This document shows, in pieces, positions 36,904 through 46,199 of a stretch of DNA of 64,000 nt. Origin of the DNA: Actinomycetota bacterium. Lineage in GTDB: Bacteria > Actinomycetota > Geothermincolia > Geothermincolales > RBG-13-55-18. A program made the position numbers and the translations under genes. Under the pieces are notes generated by a model. It was given only the letters and a program-made list of their open reading frames with translations. It did not search any database and was not told the DNA's origin. How positions within the stretch are numbered: the first letter of the stretch is position 1; each line of letters starts with the position of its first letter. The DNA is taken from the NCBI GenBank assembly GCA_003598015.1, contig QZKE01000066.1, forward strand, positions 1-64,000. The letters are read 5' to 3'.

Positions 36904-37209
36904 GTGGGAGGATATGGCAACCGCAACATGTATTACGCCACCGGGCAGCCGGGATGGATGAGACTCGGGTACAGCCCGGGATGGCGGGGGCGCAGCCCGA
37001 GCGGTCTGGGACCTTGTGCGGAGTACCTGACCACGGGGCGCTGGCCTTCCCCCCAGATGCAGCAGGCATTTCAGGCGGGCGCGGGTGCAGGGACGGCCGC
37101 CATGGGGGCGGGCGAGCTGGATTATCTCAAGAGACAGTCGGACTTCCTCTCCCAACAGCTCGATGATATCCGCAAACGCATCGAGGAACTGGAGAAATCC
37201 GGGGAATAA
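36904..37209 (+). CDS. DUF5320-like small protein with C-terminal coiled coil
   Basis: 101 residues: a Gly/Tyr/Trp/Arg-rich N-terminal half (GGYGNRNMYY, SPGWRGRSP) and a helical end LDYLKRQSDFLSQQLDDIRK followed by RIEELEKSGE, the pattern typical of DUF5320. Such proteins are often encoded near dinitrogenase cofactor-type NifX/NifB-like proteins in anaerobes, but none is here. GTG 36904 after AGGAGGG is the best start; the frame opens earlier at 36838 without a ribosome site. A terminator follows. Confidence 0.7.
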   Translation: MGGYGNRNMYYATGQPGWMRLGYSPGWRGRSPSGLGPCAEYLTTGRWPSPQMQQAFQAGAGAGTAAMGAGELDYLKRQSDFLSQQLDDIRKRIEELEKSGE

Positions 37210-37223
37210 CCGCTTACAGCCAG

Positions 37224-37252
37224 GGGCCGGGCCTTTAAGCCTGGCCCTCCTT
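37224..37252 (+). terminator. Likely terminator after the small gene pair
   Basis: GGGCCGGGC (37224-37232) pairs with GCCTGGCCC (37239-37247) with one G-T pair, followed by TCCTTGTTT. Confidence 0.55.
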
Positions 37253-37400
37253 GTTTGTCTGGAGATATGGCCCGGATGATGTCTCTTTTCGCGTGGTTGG
37301 AAGTAACCCCCGGTTTGCTTCCCTGGCGATGAGAGACCCGACCCTGCCGAATGTGGATCAAGCACCCGGCTCTGCTATCATTGGACAAGGAGGATCTATC

Positions 37401-37805
37401 ATGATGGACCTGGACTTGCAGCTTATCGAAGTGGTAGCGGTGGTGGGAGCATCCCGGGATCCCGAGAAGTTCGGCTACAAGGTGCTCAAGGACCTCGAGC
37501 ATGCGGGCTACGAGGCCTACGGGGTGAATCCCTCCTGCGGGGATATAGAAGGCATCCCCTGCTATCCCGACCTCGCGAGCCTTCCCCGCGTGCCCCAGCT
37601 GGTGATAACCGTGGTCCCGCCGAGTGTCACCGAAAAAGTCGTGAGAGAGGCAAAGGAGGCCGGCATCAGCCGCATATGGATGCAGCCGGGCTCCGAATCC
37701 GGGGAGGCGGCAGCTTATTGCGAGGACAACGGCATCGCATACATGCGTGATGCCTGCATAATGATCTTCAGGAAAGAAGGCATCCTCGACCCGGGCGAGA
37801 GCTAG
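37401..37805 (+). CDS. CoA-binding domain protein (YccU-like)
   Basis: 134 residues forming a single Rossmann-type CoA-binding domain, as in the N-terminal part of succinyl-CoA synthetase alpha. VVAVVGASRDPEKFGYKVLK is the nucleotide/CoA loop, YGVNP and LVITVVPPSVTEKVV follow, and IWMQPGSES is conserved in the family. Function in the cell is not established. ATG 37401 follows AAGGAGGAT. It appears monocistronic, between a terminator and the long ilv operon. Confidence 0.85.
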   Translation: MMDLDLQLIEVVAVVGASRDPEKFGYKVLKDLEHAGYEAYGVNPSCGDIEGIPCYPDLASLPRVPQLVITVVPPSVTEKVVREAKEAGISRIWMQPGSESGEAAAYCEDNGIAYMRDACIMIFRKEGILDPGES

Positions 37806-38122
37806 GGCAACGGCGCCCTTGCGGCCCGGGTCATGGGCAATGGCCTTGCTTCGCCGCCGTTACCTTGCGGCCGACCCTATGGTCCTCGCATGGGGGTTTT
37901 ATGCAGGCTACGTCCGTGCATAATGCCGGGATCCAATGCGCCGGCTGCGCATGCTCTATCGTTCATCCAGCCCGGCTCCGAGCAATAAGGAAATTCCCCG
38001 GGCTGGGATGGATTTACCAGGGCATTTCCATTAAATGCGCTTGACGGCGTCATATAATATCTAAATAATACAGTCTATAACTCCGTTTTCGGGTTTCTCG
38101 CACACTCATCCGGAGGGGAAAA
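37806..38122. other. Intergenic region upstream of the ilv operon
   Basis: 317 bp with no gene. ATCCAGCCCGG and CCGGGCTGGGAT (about 37966-38014) form a near-perfect inverted repeat with one bulge and a 22-nt loop. It may end upstream transcripts or act in the leader. I looked for a T-box (TGGNACCGCG-type bulge) and for a leader peptide rich in Val/Leu/Ile and saw neither. Confidence 0.5.
38041..38069 (+). promoter_or_regulatory. Candidate promoter of the ilv-leu operon
   Basis: TTGACG (38041-38046), 17-nt spacer, AATAAT (38064-38069), each five of six to consensus, about 55 bp before the ilvD start codon. The surrounding AT-rich stretch contrasts with the GC-rich window. Confidence 0.5.
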
Positions 38123-39808
38123 ATGGAATCTATGAGTGACGCCGCCAAGAAAGGCCTACCCAGGGCGCCCCATCGTTCCCTGCTCAAGGCCATTGGTTAC
38201 ATCGATCGCGAGATCGAGCAGCCCTGGGTGGGGATCGCCTGCGCCATGAACGAGGTCATCCCCGGCCACACTCAGCTGCAGCAGGTCGCAGACGCGGTGA
38301 AAGCGGGCGTACGCATGGGAGGAGGGACTCCCATGCAGTTCGGGATCATTGGAATCTGCGACGGCATTGCCATGGGGCACGCCGGCATGCGCTATTCCCT
38401 TCCCTCACGGGAAAACATCGCCGACAGCGTGGAGATGATGGCCAGGGCCCATGCCTTCGACGCCCTCGTGCTGGTCACCAACTGCGATAAGATCGACCCC
38501 GGTGTACTCATGGCGGCCGCGCGGGTGAACATTCCGGCGGTGGTGGTGAGCGGCGGTCCCATGCTGGCAGGGAGACACCGCGGCAGGGACGTGGACTTCA
38601 TCACGGTCATGGAGGCCCAGGGCGCGGTGAAGGCGGGTCGTATGGAAGCGGAGGAACTAAAGGAGCTGGAAGACTGTGCCTGCCCTGGCTGCGGGAGCTG
38701 CGCCGGCCTCTTCACCGCCAATTCCATGAACTGTCTCACCGAAGCCATCGGCATGGGTCTTCCCGGGAACGGCACCATCCCGGCGGTCTATGCGCAGCGC
38801 CTGCGCCTGGCCAAGGAGGCGGGCATCGCGGTCATGGAGATGCTGCGCGTCGGGCGCAAACCCCGTGACATCATAACCCCGGCGTCCCTGCGTAACGCCC
38901 TGGCGGTGGACATGGCCATCGGCGGATCCTCCAACACCGTGCTCCACCTGCTGGCCATCGCCTACGAGGCGGGGATCGAACTCGACCTGGAGACGATCCA
39001 GGAGGTATGTGACGCTACTCCTAACCTGGCGCGCATAAGCCCGGCGGGCGGGGGTCGCCATCATATGCAGGACCTGCACGAGGCGGGCGGTATCCCGGCG
39101 GTGATGGGGGAGCTTTCCAGGAGAGGGCTTATCGATCTGGACGTTCCCTGCGTCGCCGCGGACCGCATGGGCGATATCATCGCGGGCAGGAAAACTCTCA
39201 ATCCGGAGATCCTGCGACCGGTGGAGGATCCCTATATGGCAACGGGCGGGCTGGCCGTGTTGTGGGGAAACCTGGCTCCGGAGGGAGCGGTGGTCAAGCA
39301 GTCCGCTGTTCCCGATAACCTGCTGCGCCACCGTGGACCCGCGCGGGTCTTCGACGGGGAGGAGGACGCGGTGGAGGCCATGGTGGCGCGGCGCATAGAC
39401 GAGGGCGACATCATCGTGGTCCGCTACGAGGGGCCGCAGGGAGGACCGGGCATGCGGGAGATGCTCAACCCCACGGCTACCATCGCCGGTATGGGTATGG
39501 CGGATAAGGTTGTGCTCGTAACCGACGGCCGCTTCTCCGGCGGATCGCGCGGGGCGGCCATCGGGCATGTGTCCCCCGAGGCCGCACAGGGCGGCCCCAT
39601 AGCCCTGGTTGAGGAGGGGGACGAGATCGAGGTGGATATAGAACAGCGCAGTATAAGGCTGCTTGTGGACGATGAGGAGTTGCGCCGCAGGGCTGATGCC
39701 TGGAGGAAGCCGCCGCTCAAGGTCAGCGGAGGTTACCTGTGGGAGTACGCTAACCGGGTCTCCAGCGCAAGCCGGGGCGCCGTGCGGCTGCTGGTAGAGG
39801 AAGCGTAA
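38123..39808 (+). CDS. ilvD: Dihydroxyacid dehydratase
   Basis: Dehydrates dihydroxy-isovalerate and dihydroxy-methylvalerate, the third shared step of valine and isoleucine synthesis. 561 residues, normal length. Iron-sulfur and Mg ligand segments are visible: VLVTNCDKIDPG, CPGCGSCAG and TDGRFSGGSRG. First gene of a long operon for branched-chain amino acids and serine; ilvB follows after 18 bp. Ribosome site CGGAGGGG before ATG 38123. Confidence 0.96.
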   Translation: MESMSDAAKKGLPRAPHRSLLKAIGYIDREIEQPWVGIACAMNEVIPGHTQLQQVADAVKAGVRMGGGTPMQFGIIGICDGIAMGHAGMRYSLPSRENIADSVEMMARAHAFDALVLVTNCDKIDPGVLMAAARVNIPAVVVSGGPMLAGRHRGRDVDFITVMEAQGAVKAGRMEAEELKELEDCACPGCGSCAGLFTANSMNCLTEAIGMGLPGNGTIPAVYAQRLRLAKEAGIAVMEMLRVGRKPRDIITPASLRNALAVDMAIGGSSNTVLHLLAIAYEAGIELDLETIQEVCDATPNLARISPAGGGRHHMQDLHEAGGIPAVMGELSRRGLIDLDVPCVAADRMGDIIAGRKTLNPEILRPVEDPYMATGGLAVLWGNLAPEGAVVKQSAVPDNLLRHRGPARVFDGEEDAVEAMVARRIDEGDIIVVRYEGPQGGPGMREMLNPTATIAGMGMADKVVLVTDGRFSGGSRGAAIGHVSPEAAQGGPIALVEEGDEIEVDIEQRSIRLLVDDEELRRRADAWRKPPLKVSGGYLWEYANRVSSASRGAVRLLVEEA

Positions 39809-39826
39809 GCGGGGAAGGTGGTTGCC

Positions 39827-41575
39827 TTGAAGCTGACTGGGGCCAAGGCGTTGGTGAAGAGCCTCGAGGAGGAGGGCGTGGAGATACTGTTCGGTATCCC
39901 CGGCGGGGTGATGCTCCCGGTATTCGACGCCCTCAATGATAGCAAGATCCGTAAGATCCTCACCCGGCACGAACAGGGGGCGGCCCATGCCGCCGACGGC
40001 TATGCCCGGGTGACCGGCCGCGTGGGCGTATGCATGGCCACATCGGGACCGGGAGCCACGAACCTGGTGACCGGGATCGCCAACTCCTATATGGATTCCA
40101 TTCCCATGGTGGCCATAACCGGGCAGGTGGCCACGAACCTTATAGGCACCGATGCCTTCCAGGAGGCTGACACCACCGGCATCACCATGCCCATAGTCAA
40201 GCACAACTACCTCATCAAGGACCCGGCGGACATAGCCGACGTGGTGCAGGAGGCGTTCTACATCGCGCGCACGGGAAGACCGGGGCCGGTCCTTATCGAC
40301 CTGCCGGTGGACGTATCCCGTGGCGAACTGGAATACCGCCGTCGCGAGCAACCCCTGCTGCGGGGCTATAAGCCTACGATCAAAGGCCATAAGAAACAGA
40401 TCAGAATGGCGGCTCGCGCCATACTCGAGTCCAGGAGCCCCGTCATCTACGTGGGTGGAGGAGTCATCAACTCAGGGGCTTCGCTGGAGTTGAAGAAGCT
40501 GGCAGAGGGCAATAAGATCTTCGTCACCCATACCCTCATGGGCAAGGGCGCGTTCCCGGAGAGCCACCGCCTCTCCCTGGGCATGTTGGGCATGCACGGC
40601 ACCCGCTGCTCCAACTACGCCATATGCGAGACGGACCTCATCGTCGCCGTGGGCGCGCGTTTCGACGATCGCATCACCGGAAAGCTCTCGGAGTTCGCGC
40701 CCAAAGCCACGGTCGTTCATATCGATATCGACCCCGCCGAGATCAGTAAGAACGTGCGTGCCCATATCCCCATAGTGGGAGACTGCAAGCAGGTGCTCAG
40801 AGAGCTCAACCTGGCCATCAAAGAGATGTCCGCGGAGGTGGCGAGCCCGGATCGCCGCGAGTGGAGCACCCTGGTGCTGGATTGGAAGAAAAAATACCCG
40901 CTTATCTATGATAAGGGTTCCGGGCTCAAGCCCCAGTACGTGGTGGAGAAGATCTACGAGGTAACCAAGGGTAATGCCATCGTCTGCACGGAAGTGGGCC
41001 AGAACCAGATGTGGGCGGCCCAGTTCTACAGGATGGAGAAACCACGGCGCTTCGTGTCCTCTGGAGGTCTGGGGACCATGGGCTTCGGCTTCCCCGCCTC
41101 CATCGGGGCACAGTTGGGATGCCCCAAAGACCTCGTCTTCGATATCGCCGGTGACGGGAGTTTCCAGATGACCATGCAGGAGATGGCTACGGCGGTGCTC
41201 GAGGGCACACCCGTCAAGGTGGCCATCCTCAACAACGGTTATCTGGGCATGGTCAGGCAGTGGCAGCAGCTCTTCTACGACCGCACCTATGCATGCACCT
41301 GTCTCCAGCGGGAGCAGAACAGCCCGGACTTCGTCGCCCTGGCCGAGGCTTTCGGGGCCAAGGGTATTCGCGTCGAGGACCCGGATATGGTGGAAGCGGC
41401 CATCGTCGAGGCGATAGAGGCGGATTGCCCGGTACTCATGGATTTCCGCGTGGAGCCGGAGGAGAACGTCTACCCCATGGTAGCCCCAGGGGCGCCGCTG
41501 TACGATATGATCGGGGACATGCTCTATCCGGTGGAGAAGATCCACCCGGAGAAGGCCGAAGAGCCTTTCCTCTAG
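39827..41575 (+). CDS. ilvB: Acetolactate synthase large subunit
   Basis: ThDP-dependent condensation of pyruvate with pyruvate or 2-oxobutyrate. Catalytic glutamate in RHEQGAAHAADGYARVTG, ThDP-binding GDGSFQMTMQEMATA...LNNGYLGMVRQWQ. TTG 39827 gives the usual MKLTGAKALVK opening and lies 5 nt after AAGGTGG; GTG 39818 is an alternative. 582 residues. Followed by its regulatory subunit ilvN. Confidence 0.96.
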   Translation: MKLTGAKALVKSLEEEGVEILFGIPGGVMLPVFDALNDSKIRKILTRHEQGAAHAADGYARVTGRVGVCMATSGPGATNLVTGIANSYMDSIPMVAITGQVATNLIGTDAFQEADTTGITMPIVKHNYLIKDPADIADVVQEAFYIARTGRPGPVLIDLPVDVSRGELEYRRREQPLLRGYKPTIKGHKKQIRMAARAILESRSPVIYVGGGVINSGASLELKKLAEGNKIFVTHTLMGKGAFPESHRLSLGMLGMHGTRCSNYAICETDLIVAVGARFDDRITGKLSEFAPKATVVHIDIDPAEISKNVRAHIPIVGDCKQVLRELNLAIKEMSAEVASPDRREWSTLVLDWKKKYPLIYDKGSGLKPQYVVEKIYEVTKGNAIVCTEVGQNQMWAAQFYRMEKPRRFVSSGGLGTMGFGFPASIGAQLGCPKDLVFDIAGDGSFQMTMQEMATAVLEGTPVKVAILNNGYLGMVRQWQQLFYDRTYACTCLQREQNSPDFVALAEAFGAKGIRVEDPDMVEAAIVEAIEADCPVLMDFRVEPEENVYPMVAPGAPLYDMIGDMLYPVEKIHPEKAEEPFL

Positions 41576-41587
41576 GGGGTGATGGGG

Positions 41588-42064
41588 ATGAAACATACGC
41601 TTTCGGTTCTGGTCGAGAACAAGCCCGGCGTGCTGGCCAGGGTAGCCGAACTCTTCGCGAGAAGGGGGTTCAATATCGAGAGCCTGGCCGTGGGCACCAC
41701 GGAGAAACCGGACATATCACGCATGACCATCGTCGTGGATGTGGAGGAGCACTCCCTGGAGCAAGTGCGCAAGCAACTGCACAAGCTCATCAACGTCATC
41801 GAGATCAGCGATCTCGATCCGGATTCCTCCGTGGCGCGGGAGCTGGTGCTGGCGAAGATAAAGGTGGATGCGGAGAACCGTTCCGAGGTTATCGAGATAG
41901 CGGACATCTTCCGGGGAAACATAATAGACGTATCGCGGGAGAGCATCATCGTCGAAGTCACCGGCAATGCATCCAAGCTGCGTGCCTTCGAGGACCTGCT
42001 CAAACCCTACGGCATCCGGGAGCTGGTGAGGACGGGCAAGGTAGCCCTGCCGCGAGGGAAATAG
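41588..42064 (+). CDS. ilvN: Acetolactate synthase small (regulatory) subunit
   Basis: 158 residues with an N-terminal ACT domain (HTLSVLVENKPGVLARVAEL, valine-feedback site) and a C-terminal domain (ELVLAKIKV to VRTGKVALPRG). ATG 41588 after AGGGGGTG is preferred; GTG 41579 and ATG 41582 are in the same frame. Sits between ilvB and ilvC, which suits control of the whole pathway by valine. Confidence 0.95.
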   Translation: MKHTLSVLVENKPGVLARVAELFARRGFNIESLAVGTTEKPDISRMTIVVDVEEHSLEQVRKQLHKLINVIEISDLDPDSSVARELVLAKIKVDAENRSEVIEIADIFRGNIIDVSRESIIVEVTGNASKLRAFEDLLKPYGIRELVRTGKVALPRGK

Positions 42065-42085
42065 AACCATAGGAGGAGGTAGGAG

Positions 42086-43081
42086 ATGGCGGAGATATAT
42101 TACGAGGATGACGCGGACCTTTCCCTCCTGGAGGGCAAGACGGTAGCCGTGATCGGATATGGGAGCCAGGGCCATGCGCACGCCTTGAACCTGCGCGACT
42201 CCGGCGTGCGGGTAGTGGTGGGCCTGCGCGAGGCCGATCCCGACCGCGCCAAGGCCGGGGAAGCCGGATTCGAGGTGCTGGGATTGAAGGAGGCGGCCGC
42301 CGCGGGAGACATCGTGGTGATGCTCGTACCCGACCAGTTCCAGAAAGAGGTCTACGAGGAGAGCGTCGAACCGGGGCTCGCGGAAGGCAACGCCCTCTTC
42401 TTCGCCCACGGCTTCAACATCCATTTCAACCAGATCATCCCCCCCGAGAACATCGACGTGATCATGGTGGCGCCCAAGGGGCCGGGCCATATCGTAAGGC
42501 GCATGTACGAGGAAGGCAGCGGGGTGCCTTCTCTGGTGGCGGTGTACCAGGATTATACCGGCCGGGCCCTGGGCATAGGGCTGGCCTACGCCAAGGGGCT
42601 GGGAGCGGCCCGCGCGGGGGTCATCAGGACCACCTTCCGCGAGGAGACCGAGACCGACCTCTTCGGGGAACAATGCGTGCTCTGCGGCGGCGTCACCGAG
42701 CTCATCCGGGCGGGGTTCGACACCCTGGTGGAGGCCGGCTACCAACCGGAGATAGCCTACTTCGAGTGCCTGCACGAACTCAAGCTCATCGTGGACCTCA
42801 TCTACGAACGCGGCATATCCTACATGCGCTACTCCATCAGCGACACCGCCGAATACGGCGACCTGACCCGCGGGCGGAGAATTATCACCGCAGAGACGCG
42901 AGCGGAGATGCGCCGCATCCTGGAAGAGGTGGTAAGCGGGGAGTTCGCGCGCGAGTGGATCCTCGAGAATCAGGCGGGGCGCCCCGTATACTACGCGTTG
43001 CGCCGCCGGGATGCCGCCCACGTCATCGAGCAGGTAGGACGCGAGCTGCGCTCCATGATGAGCTGGCTGCCCAAGGAATAA
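42086..43081 (+). CDS. ilvC: Ketol-acid reductoisomerase (class I)
   Basis: 331 residues. N-terminal Rossmann domain [17 protein letters not shown] and C-terminal knotted domain with metal-binding [16 protein letters not shown] and YISDTAEYG-type segment. The cofactor loop after the second strand reads [19 protein letters not shown]. The serines that usually contact the 2'-phosphate of NADPH are absent and two aspartates are present, so NADH use is possible. Strong ribosome site AGGAGGTAGGAG before ATG 42086. Confidence 0.95.
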   Translation: MAEIYYEDDADLSLLEGKTVAVIGYGSQGHAHALNLRDSGVRVVVGLREADPDRAKAGEAGFEVLGLKEAAAAGDIVVMLVPDQFQKEVYEESVEPGLAEGNALFFAHGFNIHFNQIIPPENIDVIMVAPKGPGHIVRRMYEEGSGVPSLVAVYQDYTGRALGIGLAYAKGLGAARAGVIRTTFREETETDLFGEQCVLCGGVTELIRAGFDTLVEAGYQPEIAYFECLHELKLIVDLIYERGISYMRYSISDTAEYGDLTRGRRIITAETRAEMRRILEEVVSGEFAREWILENQAGRPVYYALRRRDAAHVIEQVGRELRSMMSWLPKE

Positions 43082-43242
43082 CCGGGTTTTGTTGCGGAAA
43101 CGGACCGAACCCCGGGTATGACGCAGAAGAGCGTTTTGTGATAACTTAAAGTTGCGAGGCTCCTCGGGCTTCGCGGCCTTACAAGAAGCCTGAAGTGAAA
43201 ACCAGGATAAGGAATAGCGGTGAAGGTTACTCTGAAATCGTG

Positions 43243-43298
43243 GGGGTCAGGTCTTTCATCTTGCATACCCGGGAATGCAAAATGAAAGACCTGACCCC
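43243..43298. repeat. REP-like palindrome between ilvC and the aminotransferase gene
   Basis: GGGGTCAGGTCTTTCAT (43243 onward) pairs with ATGAAAGACCTGACCCC (ending 43298), with inner TTGCAT/ATGCAA arms. Almost the same 56-bp palindrome occurs at 53411-53466. It ends 20 bp before the next start codon, just ahead of its ribosome site. Confidence 0.92.
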
Positions 43299-43317
43299 TA
43301 AATAGAGGAGGTAGGAG

Positions 43318-44484
43318 ATGATTCGTAAAGAATACCTGATGACCCCCGGGCCGACGCCCATCCCTCATCAGGTGAGCCTGGTGCAGGCCGAGCCTATTAT
43401 CCACCACCGCACCCCGGCCTATACCGAGCTGTTCGTGCGCATGGTGGAAGGCCTGAAGAAAGTCCTGTTTACCGGCAACGACGTGCTCACCTTCGCGGCT
43501 TCGGGAACGGGGGCCATGGAGGGGGCGGTGTCCAACTGCTTCAGCCCCGGGGACCGCGTGCTGGTGGCGGCGGGAGGCAAGTTCGGACAGCGCTTTGCCG
43601 AGATCGCCAAGGTCTACAGCCTCGAGGTGGAGTCCTATGAATATCCCTGGGATGAAGCGGCGGACCCCGCGATCATCGCGCGCCTGCTCGAGGAGAAACC
43701 GGATATAAAAGGGGTGTTCGTGACCCACAGCGAGACCTCCACGGGGGTGGTGAACGACATCAGGGCCATCGGGAAGGTGGTGAAGGATACCCCCGCCATC
43801 CTCGTGGTCGATTCCATAAGCGGTGCGGGAGCCCTGGAACTGCGCACCGATGCATGGAACATCGACGTCCTGGTGACAGGGTCACAGAAAGCCCTGATGA
43901 CCCCACCCGGCCTGGCGGCGGCGGCGGTCAGTCCCAAGGCATGGGAAATGGTGGAGAAGGCGGAGTCCCCGGCGTATTATTTCTGCTTCCTGAAGACGCG
44001 CAAGAAATACGATTCGGACAACCCGGAGTCGCCCTACACGCCGGCCGTCAGCCTGGTCAAGGCGATGTCCACCGCCACCGATCTCCTGCTCGAGGAGGGG
44101 ATGGAGGCGGCCTGGGAGAGGCATCGCATCCTGGCCATGTGCACCCGGGCGGCGGTGGAGGCTATGGGGTTGGAGCTGTTTCCCAAGACTCTGGACCGCG
44201 CCTACGCGGTGACGGCGGTGAAGGCACCCGAGGGCATAGGTGGGGGGGATATCGTCAAACATATGAACCGCGTACATGGCGTGATCATCGCGGGCGGGCA
44301 GGACAGGCTGAAAGGGCGGATATTCCGCATCGGACACGTGGGATATTACAACTTCTTCGATATGGTGCTGGCGCTGTCAGCCCTCGAGATGACCTTGTCG
44401 GAACTGGGATTCCCCCTCGAGTTGGGCGCAGGCATAGCCGCGGCGGAGAGGGTATACTTGGAGATGACGTCCAGCTCCGGATAA
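43318..44484 (+). CDS. Class V aminotransferase (serine-pyruvate/alanine-glyoxylate type)
   Basis: PLP enzyme of 388 residues. Opening LMTPGPTPIP is the family signature, THSETSTGV binds the cofactor phosphate, and the Schiff-base lysine is in TGSQKALMTPPG. It precedes serA, a pairing common in organisms where this enzyme supplies the aminotransferase step of serine synthesis (in place of SerC) or interconverts serine/glyoxylate and alanine/pyruvate. Ribosome site GGAGGTAGGAG before ATG 43318. Confidence 0.92.
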   Translation: MIRKEYLMTPGPTPIPHQVSLVQAEPIIHHRTPAYTELFVRMVEGLKKVLFTGNDVLTFAASGTGAMEGAVSNCFSPGDRVLVAAGGKFGQRFAEIAKVYSLEVESYEYPWDEAADPAIIARLLEEKPDIKGVFVTHSETSTGVVNDIRAIGKVVKDTPAILVVDSISGAGALELRTDAWNIDVLVTGSQKALMTPPGLAAAAVSPKAWEMVEKAESPAYYFCFLKTRKKYDSDNPESPYTPAVSLVKAMSTATDLLLEEGMEAAWERHRILAMCTRAAVEAMGLELFPKTLDRAYAVTAVKAPEGIGGGDIVKHMNRVHGVIIAGGQDRLKGRIFRIGHVGYYNFFDMVLALSALEMTLSELGFPLELGAGIAAAERVYLEMTSSSG

Positions 44485-44585
44485 TGGCGGAGACCAGCGG
44501 TAATGCGTCAGGGAGGCCGAGCGCGGCGGAGCGATCGTAGGATACCGGAGGAAAGCGTTCCCGGAGGATAGAGGAGAATAGGGTT

Positions 44586-46178
44586 ATGGAAGAACCGGCC
44601 CGTATCCTGATCAAAGAGAAGATAGCGACGGCGGGAGTGGAGTTGCTGCGCAAGGATTTCGAGGTGGATTTCGTGCCCGACATGTCCCGCGAAGAGATGC
44701 TCGAGTGTATAGGAGAGTACGAAGGGCTTATCGTGCGATCGGCGACCAAGGTGGACGCGGAGGTCATTCAGGCCGCCAGGCAGATGAAGGTGATAGGACG
44801 TGCCGGGGTGGGCGTGGACAACATCGACGTGGAGGCGGCCACCAAGCGCGGGATAATGGTCATCAACGCCCCCCAGAGCAATATCATCTCCGCCGCGGAA
44901 CAGACCATGGCGCTGCTCATGGCCATGTGCCGCAACGTGCCGGAGGCGGTGGGCTCGCTGCGCGAAAGGTGCTGGGACCGTAAGAAGTTCGAGGGCGTGG
45001 AGCTCTACCACAAGGTGATGGGTATAGTGGGCCTGGGACGCATCGGGACCCTGGTGGCGCATCGCTGTCTCGCCTTCGGGATGCAGGTCATCGCCTACGA
45101 CCCCTACGTCTCCGAGGAGAAAGGGAAGAAACTCGGTGTCGAACTGGTCTCGGAGCTCGAAGAACTGCTGGACCAGGCGGACTTCATCACCGTGCATCTG
45201 CCCAAGACCCCCGAGACATACCACCTCCTGGGGGAGGAGGCTTTCGCGAAGATGAAGGACGGTGTGCGCATACTCAACGTGGCCAGGGGAGGCATCATCG
45301 ACGAGGACGCTCTCCTGGCGGCGCTGGACTCCGGCAAGGTCGCGGCCGCGGCTCTGGACGTGTTCGAGAAGGAGCCGGCCACGGAGTGCCCCCTCATCGG
45401 GCACCCCGGAGTGATCGCCACCCCGCACCTGGGTGCTTCCACCCAGGAGGCGCAAGACCGCGCCGGTACCATGATCGCGGAGTTCGTGCGTTTGGCCCTC
45501 AAAGGGGAGTTCGTAGCCAACGTGGTCAACCTGCCGGTGCCGGCGGAGGTGGACGAGTCCGTGCGTCTCTTCATGCCCCTGGCGGAGAAACTGGGTCTGC
45601 TCCTCACCTACCTGGTGGAGGGGCACGTTGACGAGATAGAGGTCGAGTACCTGGGCGGGCTGGCGGGCAACGAGACGGGAGTGCTCACGGTTGCCGTACT
45701 CAAGGGCTTCTTCCAGAAGGTCGTCTTCGAGCCGGTCAATTATATCAACGCCCCCATCTTCGCCAGGGAACGGGGCATCGCCGTGCGCGAGACCAAGTCC
45801 GAGCAGACCCGGGACTACGTGAACCTGATCATGGTGCGCGGCCGCCGCGACGGCGACGATGTGGCGGTGGGGGGTACGCTGGTCGGCTTGTCCAACGCGG
45901 AGCGCTTCGTCCATGTCTACGAATACGACATAGACTTGAGTCCATCGCAGTACATGGCCTTTTTCCGCTACGCGGATATCCCGGGTATGATCGGAAAGAT
46001 CGGAACCATCCTGGGGAATCACGACATCAACATCGCTCACATGCAGGTGGGCAGGCGCAAGATAAGCGGGGAGGCGGTTATGGGCATCAACGTGGACACC
46101 CCCATTTCGGAGGACGTGATGGAGGAGATACGCAGGGTAACCGACGTGAAGGACAGCAAGTTCATAATATTATGGTGA
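44586..46178 (+). CDS. serA: D-3-phosphoglycerate dehydrogenase
   Basis: First step of serine synthesis from glycolysis. 530 residues: long-form SerA with substrate domain, NAD-binding GIVGLGRIGTLVA, catalytic segments ending in GCSTQEAQ-type HLGASTQEAQDRAG, intervening allosteric domain, and C-terminal ACT domain (FFRYADIPGMIGKIGTILG) for serine feedback. Follows the aminotransferase by 101 bp and precedes leuA by 21 bp. Confidence 0.95.
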   Translation: MEEPARILIKEKIATAGVELLRKDFEVDFVPDMSREEMLECIGEYEGLIVRSATKVDAEVIQAARQMKVIGRAGVGVDNIDVEAATKRGIMVINAPQSNIISAAEQTMALLMAMCRNVPEAVGSLRERCWDRKKFEGVELYHKVMGIVGLGRIGTLVAHRCLAFGMQVIAYDPYVSEEKGKKLGVELVSELEELLDQADFITVHLPKTPETYHLLGEEAFAKMKDGVRILNVARGGIIDEDALLAALDSGKVAAAALDVFEKEPATECPLIGHPGVIATPHLGASTQEAQDRAGTMIAEFVRLALKGEFVANVVNLPVPAEVDESVRLFMPLAEKLGLLLTYLVEGHVDEIEVEYLGGLAGNETGVLTVAVLKGFFQKVVFEPVNYINAPIFARERGIAVRETKSEQTRDYVNLIMVRGRRDGDDVAVGGTLVGLSNAERFVHVYEYDIDLSPSQYMAFFRYADIPGMIGKIGTILGNHDINIAHMQVGRRKISGEAVMGINVDTPISEDVMEEIRRVTDVKDSKFIILW

Positions 46179-46199
46179 GAATACGGGGAGGGTAGGCCA

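Noticed and set aside
37806-38122. T-box riboswitch or attenuator leader for the ilv operon
   Set aside because: No T-box sequence, no specifier-loop arrangement and no leader peptide rich in branched-chain codons was visible; only a bulged inverted repeat.
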